Of a stretch of DNA of 27,500 nt, positions 1 through 7,960 are shown one piece after another. The stretch is from the NCBI GenBank assembly GCA_000310025.1, contig FN648508.1:81921-109420 (forward strand), read 5' to 3'. Source of the DNA: Ectocarpus siliculosus. Lineage: Eukaryota > Sar > Phaeophyceae > Ectocarpales > Ectocarpaceae. Every line of letters begins with the position of its first letter. Within the stretch, counting starts at the first letter, position 1. A program made the position numbers and the translations under genes. The notes under the pieces are model-generated. The model was not told the origin of the DNA and searched no databases. It saw nothing but the letters and a program-made list of their open reading frames with translations.

Positions 1-140
1 TGGACGGGGGGGGAGTCCAGCCTTCTTTTTCGGAAGGGCCCCCGAAAGGGTTTCCCCCAGGCCTTTTTGGAGTTCCTCCCCTTCGGCCCGGCCTTTTTTT
101 TTTTTTTGGGTCTTTTGGGGGGAGAGGGGGGGGGGGGGGG
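1..140. repeat. homopolymer-rich left edge
   Basis: The first 140 bases are dominated by runs of G, C and T, including a T run near 97-108 and an almost unbroken G run near 121-142. No gene is supported. The composition may be real low-complexity DNA, or it may be poorly resolved sequence next to a contig end or gap. Confidence 0.6.
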
Positions 141-404
141 GGCATGCATGTCTCGTCAGACACCAAAAGCAGTCAAGAGCTTTAGTACGCACCCTCCTTT
201 ATTGCCACCATCCCTGTTAATATGTAACTGGTATCATGACGTTAACCGTTGGACGGTTCCATTCTGTCCTCTATCTCTCACCCAACGCGACACCGGCTGA
301 TTCCTCCAGAAATATAGTATTTGTAGCTTACACCGAGAGGTGCAAAGAGACTGACGTTCGGAAGAAAAGGGACGGCAAACACAGGCAGGCACACGACGCC
401 CTTT

Positions 405-703
405 GAAGCATTTTTTGTTTTCACCCGCGCTGAGGCTGACGTCTTTTCATTGGTCAGCCGGTTGGTGCGGTCGATGCCAATAATAATACACACACACACA
501 CACACGTTTTGTGTTTTCACCCGCACTGAGACTGACGTTTTTTCATTGGTCAGTCGGTTAGCGCGGTCGATGGTAATAGTAATACACATACACACACACA
601 CACCTCACGGGGTCCCAGATAATGGCATTTAGAAGCATTTTGTGTTTTCAGCCGCACTGAGGCTGACGTCTTTTCATTGTTCGGCCGGTTGGTGCGGTCG
701 ATG
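405..703. repeat. three-copy direct repeat (about 70-bp unit) with CA microsatellites
   Basis: Three diverged direct copies lie at about 405-477, 506-572 and 632-703. Each reads TTTTCACCCGC..CTGAG.CTGACGT, then TTTTCATTGGTCAG, then CGGTT.G.GCGGTCGATG. Copies 1 and 2 are separated by an (AC)9 tract at 488-505, and copies 2 and 3 by a CA-rich tract at about 583-603. More diverged relatives sit at 5944-5990 and 6147-6188, so this is a dispersed family as well as a local array. Short reading frames in the array are repeat artefacts. Confidence 0.8.
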
Positions 704-709
704 CTGACA

Positions 710-902
710 ACAGTGGGGGGCCCGGTTTAGCGCCCCCTACTGTCACGACGAAATGTGGTCGCTAATAATCCGAACTAACAATTATGTTGCAGTTGTACTA
801 CCGAGGGTGCGGCAGTGCGACGTGATTTTGGTTGTCGCTAAACAGGGCATATCGCAAAACAGGGGGTCGCTAAACCGGGGGTCGCTAAACCGGGGGGGGG
901 GC
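710..902. mobile_element. possible MITE-like inverted-repeat element
   Basis: The left end near 710 reads CAGTGGGGGGCCCGGTTTAG. The right end near 870-902 carries two CGCTAAACCGG copies followed by a G run and CTAC, so CCGGTTTAGCG is inverted between the two ends of a roughly 190-bp segment. The interior has no coding potential. The CAGTG start resembles hAT-type termini, but no target-site duplication is clear, so the class is only a guess. Confidence 0.35.
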
Positions 903-905
903 TAC

Positions 906-1062
906 TTGTAAAAAGACGCACGCCCTCTCGTACAGGTACTGCTGTACCTTGCTGTCCCACAGCTCGCACCGGGGAAACGTCATCCCGGAGTTCCGCTGTC
1001 CCCAGGAGGCGCACTGCCACGGGTGCGCGTTCAGCCTGTGGGCCTGAAACTCGGCCATGTTT
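906..1062 (-). CDS. probable internal exon, degenerate RanBP2-type zinc-finger-like
   Basis: On the minus strand a pyrimidine tract ending in TTTTTTCAG precedes an open segment that starts at 1062. It encodes NMAEFQAHRLNAHPWQCASW, then GQRNSGMTFPRCELW and DSKVQQYLYERACVFLQ. A weak GTAGCC donor follows 906; without it the frame stops at 885. The spacing W-x-C-x2-W-x3-N-x7-C-x2-W resembles a RanBP2 zinc finger (W-x-C-x2-C-x3-N-x6-C-x2-C), but the second and fourth cysteines are tryptophans. The residue composition is strongly protein-like, unlike neighbouring frames. It could belong to a separate gene or be a distal exon of the IQ/WW gene to the right; the phases of the modelled last IQ/WW exon do not join it directly. 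No other exons of this gene were identified. Confidence 0.45.
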
Positions 1063-1159
1063 CTGAAAAAAGACGACGACGACGTTGACACGTATCGTCA
1101 GTGTTCGTGTGCCCCGTGTGCATGTATGTTAGCAGGCGTACAGAGAGGGAAGGGGGGGG

Positions 1160-1275
1160 GGGGGTGTACTCATAGTCGTGCATGCCCGTAGTCGTTAGAC
1201 CATTGACCTCGCATCCCTACAAAGCCGGGACGGAGCACGCCGGGTTCTCACCGGACCAGGCTCTCACATCACCAA
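1160..1275 (-). repeat. dispersed repeat, left member of an inverted pair
   Basis: The reverse complement shares several ordered blocks with 26850-27030: CCTGG.CCGGTGA.AACCC, then GCTCCGTCCCG, then GTAGGGATGCGAGGTCAATG, then AACGACTA and GTGCA.GACT..GAGTAC. The two members are in opposite orientation about 26 kb apart. No coding capacity or clear termini were seen; a SINE- or MITE-like origin is possible. Confidence 0.65.
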
Positions 1276-1627
1276 GCGCGAAGCGCCGTGAGGTATGCGG
1301 CGAGTCGCATGAAGGGTGAGCTGCATCCTGCTAAGGGTGTTCGGCATCTTGTGCTTACTTCCTTGCGTACGGATGACAGCTGCGTATGACTTAATTTATT
1401 TTCTGGTGCTTTCACTTCCAGAGACAGTTGTAAGCACTGTGTAACTGCCTCGAGGATGCTTGACCATTATAACACAACGTGGTGCGATCATCCCCCTTGC
1501 GCGGAGTGAGGGTTCTCGACCCCGCACAACATGATCTACTCGACCACCACTATGGTTACCGCAAAAAAAAAAACGAGGTAAAAAAAAAAACGGTAACCTG
1601 GCTGCCGAGTTCACGAAGTGAATTGGC

Positions 1628-1866
1628 TTGTTTTACAACGTCGTTGCCAAGCGACGAAAACCCAATCCCGATGGCAATCACCGAGGGGGGGGCTTGTTTT
1701 ACAACGTCGTTGCCAAGCGACGAAAACCCAACCCCGATGACAACGGGGGGGGCGGCATGTTTTACAACGTCGTTGCCAAGCGACGAAAACCCAACCCCGA
1801 TGACAACGGGGGGGGCGGCATGTTTTACAACGTCGTTGCCAAGCGACGAAAACCCAACCCCGATGG
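1628..1866. repeat. VNTR, four units of 63-66 bp
   Basis: Units begin at 1628, 1694, 1757 and 1820 and share TGTTTTACAACGTCGTTGCC, then AAGCGACGAAAACCCAA.CC and CCGATG. They are separated by short G-rich linkers. Because the period is a multiple of three, long frames stay open on both strands, which inflates apparent ORFs. Each unit contains a short inverted repeat, CGTCG...CGACG, around TTGCCAAG. No start context, splice structure or known domain supports translation. Confidence 0.9.
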
Positions 1867-2110
1867 CAAACACCGGGGACGGGGGAAGGGGGGGGGCTTT
1901 GGGGTTGTGGGTTTTGAAAAGTATCTTGTAATCGTTGATTGCTGTTGGCTTGCGGACCCCTCTGGTCAATTTTTTTTAGTGCTTCCAAGTATAACTTTGT
2001 TGGGGGGTAAGTTAGCCTGCGACCACGGGAATCGACCGCGTCAAGTTCTTGACTAATACGGTCAGAAGAAGGTACTGGGTAGAGAGAACGGAACATTTTT
2101 TAATGTGAAG

Positions 2111-2125
2111 ACAACAACAACATCG

Positions 2126-2159
<34 letters not shown>
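2111..2159. repeat. (AAC)n microsatellite
   Basis: An almost pure AAC trinucleotide tract with one CATCGAC interruption. Poly-valine reading frames on the minus strand are artefacts of it. Confidence 0.95.
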
Positions 2160-2160
<1 letters not shown>

Positions 2161-2615
2161 CGCAAGCACGTCCGCCGGCAGGAGAAAATGTGGGGGCTGC
2201 TCAGGTGCCAAGTTTGGGGTGAAGGCCGAACTGTATTCGAACGGCATAGAGCGAATGCCCAGGCGCGGTTCTTCCTAACGTAGAAAGGCGTCGGTAATAG
2301 GTAAGTCAGCATGAAGGAAATGAGTCTATCAAAGTCGCCTGGTGTATGTGATGGTCAATAACGTGTGTCAAGAGCTCAGCGCTACGCAAAAAAAGAGGAG
2401 CGTATTCGGGCGAAAACTTTATTTCGTACACAGTAGTCGAAAAAGTACAAGCTCACATCATCATATACATGCACAGGAGGCGGTAGGTCATGTTCATCGT
2501 AGACATGACTTGACAACATCACATGCGCCACCATGCCTGCAGTCGCCCAGCAAAAACAGCAACTCCATCATGCGGAGAGAGAGAGAGGCATTTGGCCTGG
2601 CTTATGGCCGCAAAA

Positions 2616-5600
2616 CTACGCGATCCAGATATTAACGTCGTTACCAGCTACCATACCCTTGAAGCCGTAGGCATGGCAGGAGAAGTAGTGGTTGTGGTAT
2701 TCGTGATAGTAGGAGTAGACATCGCTGACAGCGAGGGTGCCTACTACGGGATAGCTCTTTGACAGGTTTTACCGGTGCTACCCCCATCTGAAACCACCTC
2801 GTAGTTAAAAATCACGGATGTCAAAGGTACCCCACAAGAAATAACTCACGTAAAAACTTTTCGGCAGGGCTTGTCGAGGGGGCTTGAGTAAGGCACTGGC
2901 CACGGGTCCCACACGCACGTCATTGAGTCCGAAAAGTCTTTCGGCGCGTTCCACGTGCTGTGCTTCGTGGACTGAAATCGGAGCGCACGTCGTTGGCGCA
3001 AAACGTACAGGTCGGAAGGGTCTTGCGTGAAAATCATTGTATTTCAATTGCTTACCTGTGTAAATTCAGTACGAGGTTGAAACAGAAAGGTCAAAAACGA
3101 ACATCAAACAAACAAGCAAGAAACGAAACAGTAAGAGCTACCTAGCTTTAGGCAAAGAGGAACTAATATGTCCGACAAAAGTGAAGCTGCAGACGACGAC
3201 AGCCACTCCGTAGCATCAAAAGATGTGAAGGTTCACCCAGCTTTCGACTGCGCGATGCAAATGGTTCACCGAGAGACAGACATGCCGCACATTTCACTCT
3301 CGTATGGCCACTTTGGCTGCTCGTCATGTAGCCAAAAGCGCACACAGAACAACAATGAAAGATTCCCCCACGTATGAGATATTTCTCCGTCCGAAGGGTG
3401 TGTGTTGAAGTCCTTACAGCAGCGAGGGCAAAGGGACACCTGCTAGATGATACTAGACATACGAAAGTCCATCATAATTTCTAGACATTGAAAACGGTGA
3501 AGACAGCGGAAAGAAAAATCCCCCGTAGAGGTACTTGTAAACAACATGCCATAGAGCATGATTTCCTCAGCAATAGCAACAAGGGATGCTGCCGCACTTC
3601 TTTTTTTTTTCTTTTGGTATTCACTTCAAATCAGCGCTCACAGTACTATTAATATTGCCGTTTATTCCAACGCGTGGTCACACAGAAGAGCCCCTCTCTA
3701 CCCTCCCCTCCTGCGGTACTTTGCCTTCTGCACTCCCCCGAAATGAAATGTTGTCCGTTGTACGGTTGATGATGATCATGCACAATACACGTTATGCACA
3801 CACTCGCAAGTATGACCATCTTTCCAGGGTCATGTGACAGCGCGCCTATAGCCAAAGGACCAAGGGTTCCGCCATATACGCGCCACCCGTGCCCCCCCGC
3901 CTTTCCCCGGCCGCCCACAACCAACGTGGAAGCGAAGCCCAAACACGAGCGTCACGCACAGCGCGCCAACAAGAACGTTTCCAACAAGAGCGGTTCACAA
4001 GCGTTTTATCATCTCTGACGTGCACGTTGTTCACGACAAGACATGGGGGCATCCAACGCAAGACGAAATCCACCTTCGCATCCGGTAGAATCGTGCATGG
4101 CGCATGCTTGTAGGATCTCACATTTTCGAGGTACCAGAAGGCGCTTGTATCGGGGTCGAAGTACTCCACCCAGCCCCCAACCTCCTGGACCTGTCGGCTG
4201 CGTTGGGTCAACAGCTTGAGGGAGTATGACGTCCGCACCACCTGTTGTTTCAATGTATTGTATCTGTTGTTGCCGTCGTCTTTATTGTCGTCCTCTTCAA
4301 AAATTATAGCCGTTCTGACCCCTGCCCGTACTTGGCTCGTTCGAGCTACCCCAAGGCATTGCATTGTGTTTCCGTGTTCGAAGGTTGAATGAACCCCATT
4401 CCATTGCCGTGATATGAAACGAAGCCGAAGGGGGCACGCACGAGGAAGGAGCGTTGCTTTCGGGAGAGGCATGGCGTGGTGCGACAAGCCCCGGGACTGA
4501 CCTAGCTCTTTGCTGCCGCCGCTGCCACAACTATTTTCCTGTTGTTTTTACCCGAAAAAGCGGCAGCTTGGTCAACTCATTGGCCGGGAAAAGGAAACCC
4601 GGGGATACGCTCCAGCACCCCCTCTCGGCGAATGCCACACAAAGGTTTCGGCTTTGCACGCGTCTTGAGTAGAAGAGAGGCAGAGACCCGATAGCGGCGG
4701 TCGCCACCGCTGTGACGTCACCGCGTTTTTTCTAAAGTTGGGCCTGTCTACAGCGAGGCTGGGGGACAGTTGGAAACTATGGAATCACCCCCCCCCCCCC
4801 CTCCGGTCTTCCTTTTCCTTGCTGCAATGTCTTAGTCCTGCGGATGCGTTTTGGGAACTTCTACTCTCGTGTAATCGTTCCTCCAGTCGACACTCCTTGA
4901 ATTATCGTTGAGCCCCTTTGCTTACAGCATATGTATGTGCGGGGAAAAACAACTCACCTGCAGCTGTTTCCAACGTTCTTCCGTCGCCCGACGACGCCCC
5001 AGCACGCCTCTCCACCGGCTCTGGATGCACGTCGCCGCCTCCACGCGGGCACGTCTGCCGTGTTGTTCGTTTTTTGGTGTAGAGGGGTGTGGTGGTGTAA
5101 AGCCGTGAACAACAGAACAACGACCAGCCTACCTACACCCACGGCGGGCGGCGGGCGCAAGCCCGTTGCGTTTGACGGTAGGTTGGTGTGATTGCAAAAC
5201 GAAGGACTTTAAAAACAAAACACATGCATGAATGCCACCAGGTTTTGGTCGTGACCTGGCAAAAAAAGAAGAAGAAACAACATGCATGCCACCAGGTTTT
5301 GGTCTGTGACCTGGGGATATGAACGCATGTACTGTATGCATAGGGTGTATTACCAGTCGTACCGTTACGGAGGCGAACACCACCTGAAGGAAGGCACGGG
5401 GGGTCGGAGAGAAGGCGGTTCCTTCCAAGTGGGAAACGCTCCGGATGATGGGAGCTGCAATCTGCAGAGACTACCTCGACCATGGGAGAGGTACTTTCTT
5501 GTACAGCCGTTTCACGACGAACATAGAAAGGCTGTTGTGGAACAGAAGAAAAAAACTCCTTTGAAAAGGGAAAGCCTTTGATTCACAACAGGAGACTGTA

Positions 5601-7395
5601 CCCAACGGTCCACCCTCTTCCGCACGACATCCCCTTACAGCACTGTCGGTGGACCCGCGACTCAGAAACACGTTGCAGTCGTCCAGTGTGTACAAGAGCG
5701 CGGCCGCTCTAATAGCACTGCTTTTTTTTAACGGTCTATTCAGTAATAGATTTTAGGAGTCCGTGGTAAGAGGAAGCATCGAAGAGACCCAACCGGAAGT
5801 AGGAGGCCTGCTGAGGCACACATCCATTGTTCAAGGATGACCGTCCCGCCTTTCACACTGTTCAACTATGGAGGAGCGGTGTACGCCAAGCGTGGAGGAG
5901 CGGCGGGAGCACACCAACAGTCCACACTTGTATAGGTGTCTCCGCCGAGACCGACGCTGATTGGCCGGCTAACCGGGTAGCGCGGCCGATTTAACGGACG
6001 ACACATACCACAGGTATAAGTGACGCCTTCTTTTCCAGGTGCACTGAACCCCGGGGGCTAAATCCTCTCCTTCTGTTGCCATTCCTCCTCCCCCCCCAAC
6101 CTGTCGAGGGGCCCCAGAACGCTTTCTGGATGTTTGTCCCTAAATGCTGACGCTTGGTCATTCGATCAGCCGGTTAGGCCATCAATGCGAAGCAACATGC
6201 TGAAAACCCCTGACCTGTCGGCTGCGATCTGGCGACCTTCCCAGCCCCGATATGCGGCCTGCATGGCCGTCGCCGCCTGCTCCCTCCGATCCGCTTCCGC
6301 TGCCTTGAGGTCCTGCAAAGTTATTCAGAATTTTTTTCCAAACAGAACGAAAGGCAGCGGGGCTTGTTACGTACAGTAGCATGACGCTACATCGCCTAGG
6401 CTCTTGAAACACGCTACAATGACGATTCCACCTGTCGATGTCGCAGTGCTGTGCGGATCTTTCGCCGGTCTCATTTGTCGCACCGAGTACATTGGCGACG
6501 TCGAACGAGATACTATGTGAGTGTAACTAATAACCAATGCCCGTTGTGCGTGTGGCGGGCAGGCTTGATGGGACAAGCACAAAAGTCGGGACGAGATACT
6601 TGCAAGGAGGCAAGTGTTGAACAACACTTAACAGAATTCTCGATGCACCGACCGACAAGTACACACAGGGTTAGCCTACCCCGATGCTTCGGGGGGTGCA
6701 AAGGGTCACTATCTTGGGTTTGGCCATACAGAGGTCAAAACGCATGGTGTTCACGTAGGTTTGATAGTCTCCCTACATTTCTACAGATAGCTGTTAAGGC
6801 CCCGACATCACGGGTCGAGACAGGCTCATCGCACGTGCTCTTGGAGGTCTCGTGAGTGCAGTGCTTGTCAGAGACAACGAAACACGATCCATCCTCATCG
6901 TCTCTTTTTGTCAGACCTCCCGCCCTCTTTCGTTGGCTTCGCGACAAGTGTTCTTTCGGGCTGCAACGCGCGTATTCCCCCCCCCCCTGCCCCGCGACCG
7001 ACTCTAGCGCCTGCGCTTACGTCTTTGGGACGGTATGAAATGAACTGCTGTACACAACGACCCTGTATACGCAATCACCACTACTGTCTGCGGTAGTCTG
7101 GACTACACCAGTGCAGCACCAGCAACTTGTACGAAGTCGGTGTAGGCAGTGCAATACAGAAAATTAGCCTGCAGCGCTCCTGTGCATTGGCTTATAAAAA
7201 CCGACCCCCGCCTTTGAAAAATGACGCTGTCACCCTGCCATCTCACCTCCCAGTAACCCATCTTGGTGGAGCTGCAGCCGTCGACCCATTCTCGTGCCTG
7301 CTGCAGCCGTCGAGACGCTCTGCCATCCCGGTCGCGACGACGTAAGAACGCCCGCATGGTGCCTGCCTCTTCTTCTTCGGGTACAGCAGTATAGA
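2616..7395 (-). CDS. IQ-motif and WW-domain protein, multi-exon, 5' end unresolved
   Basis: Six minus-strand exons join with matching phases: 7395-7247, 6312-6215, 5054-4958, 4241-4122, 2971-2850 and 2754-2616 (TAG). Exon 1 here gives an acidic-then-basic segment ending KMGYWE. Exon 2 holds an IQ-like motif (AATAMQAAYRGWEGR). Exon 3 holds a canonical IQ motif (AATCIQSRWRGVLGRRR), the consensus for calmodulin or myosin-light-chain-type binding. Exons 4 and 5 together form a WW domain: GGWVEYFDPDTSAFWYLEN, then STKHSTWNAPKDF, with both signature tryptophans, the aromatic pair, Asn and final Pro. The last exon is Tyr/His-rich (DVYSYYHEYHNHYFSCHAYG). Donors are GTGAGA, GTCAGG, GTGAGT, GTGAGA and GTGAGT. 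Exons 2-5 are the most secure; the first and last are weaker. Upstream exons and the start codon probably lie at 7400-7900. WW domains bind proline-rich peptides, so a calcium-responsive scaffold is a reasonable inference, but no specific orthologue is recognised. Confidence 0.7.
4122..4241 (-). CDS. exon with N-terminal half of WW domain
   Basis: Forty codons between an acceptor ACAACAG and the donor AAT|GTGAGA, phase 0 on both sides. It begins VVRTSYSLKLLTQRSRQVQE and ends inside the WW domain at WYLEN. This exon is part of the IQ/WW gene and is listed separately because it anchors the domain call. Confidence 0.75.
4958..5054 (-). CDS. exon with canonical IQ motif
   Basis: Ninety-seven bases between an acceptor ACGGCAG and the strong donor CAG|GTGAGT. 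It encodes RARVEAATCIQSRWRG then VLGRRRATEERWKQLQ, which fits IQxxxRGxxxR exactly. The incoming phase (one base) matches the two bases left over by the exon ending at 6215. Confidence 0.8.
5223..5314. repeat. short direct duplication, 58-bp period
   Basis: CATGCATG(AATG)CCACCAG followed by GTTTTGGTC(T)GTGACCTGG occurs at 5223-5259 and again at 5281-5314, separated by an A/G-rich spacer. Each copy contains the partial inverted repeat CCAGGT...ACCTGG, so each could fold into a small hairpin. It lies in intronic or upstream DNA of the IQ/WW gene. Confidence 0.8.
5944..6188. repeat. two diverged copies of the dispersed repeat at 405-703
   Basis: Bases 5944-5990 contain CCGACGCTGATTGGCCGGC followed by TAACCGGGTAGCGCGGCCGAT-like sequence. 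Bases 6147-6188 contain CTGACGCTTGGTCATTCGA, then TCAGCCGGTTAGG. Both keep the CTGACG / ATTGGTCAG / CCGGTTAG order of the array near the left end, in the same orientation. They fall in a presumed intron between exons of the IQ/WW gene. Confidence 0.5.
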
Positions 7396-7960
7396 CTAAG
7401 CAAACACCTTCCGCTTTAGGAGATCCCGATAGCAAATTCACTCCGACAGGCCTGCCTATCCAATCATGACAATGTTGGGAGCTCAGGGTGCCTGGTTCGG
7501 CATGTATCGCCGTCTGTGGTTGACTTCGAGGTCATGGAAGACACCAGAAAAGCATGCTTACACTGGCGCGCTGAGCAAGTTATAAGCACCGAAATAGCAC
7601 CCCATCGACCTCAGGCATGCGCACAACTTCGCAGCCTACGGCGCACGTATGACGAAGCCCACGACACACAGCAGTAGACACGGCCGTGCCAAGCGAGAGC
7701 TACACAGCTCGCGGAGAGCCTACGGCTGCTGTACATGTGCTCATGTGCTACATTTTAGAAAAGGCGGCGCAATTTTGCCGTTTCGCGAACAGTCCCGCTG
7801 CCGTTGATTGGTCGCGCTATTGTTGATGTCATATGCCCCCCCAAGATCTGTCCTTTATCAGCACGCGAGCACACGCGCCCGCCCACTCTCCCTCACTCTG
7901 TTTCCTGCCCACAAAATCTCTCAACACCTTTCTCTTCCCACACCACCACCTCACATCAAG
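7396..7960. promoter_or_regulatory. divergent intergenic region between IQ/WW gene and LHCF gene
   Basis: This interval separates the minus-strand IQ/WW gene from the plus-strand LHCF start. It should hold the missing 5' exon(s) of the former and the promoter and leader of the latter. An inverted CCAAT box (TTGATTGGTC) lies at about 7804-7813, roughly 150 bases before the LHCF ATG. The last 60 bases are C/A-rich (CACACCACCACCTCACATC), a usual leader composition for highly expressed algal genes. No TATA box is evident at a sensible distance. Confidence 0.4.

Larger units (their letters stand above)
1063..2615. other. gene-poor, repeat-rich interval
   Basis: No gene could be supported here. 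The stretch holds a G run near 1151-1164, one member of an inverted dispersed repeat pair (about 1160-1275), the VNTR at 1628-1866 and an (AAC)n tract at 2111-2159. The right part probably includes 3' untranslated sequence of the minus-strand IQ/WW gene, whose modelled stop is at 2616. Confidence 0.5.

Noticed and set aside
1628-1866. Similarity to lacZ-alpha (GTTTTACAACGTCGT, GAAAACCC), hinting at vector contamination
   Set aside because: The match is limited to short words with different spacing, is repeated four times in a VNTR, and is followed by unrelated sequence. Chance is more likely.
3846-4487. 213-codon minus-strand frame taken as a whole gene
   Set aside because: Only 4241-4122 is supported, by the acceptor, donor and WW domain. 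The rest reads through introns.
6420-6520. Plus-strand frame MTIPPVDVAVLCGSFAG... with a GTGAGT donor
   Set aside because: It lies in an IQ/WW intron on the opposite strand. No partner exon or domain was found; one good donor is not enough.
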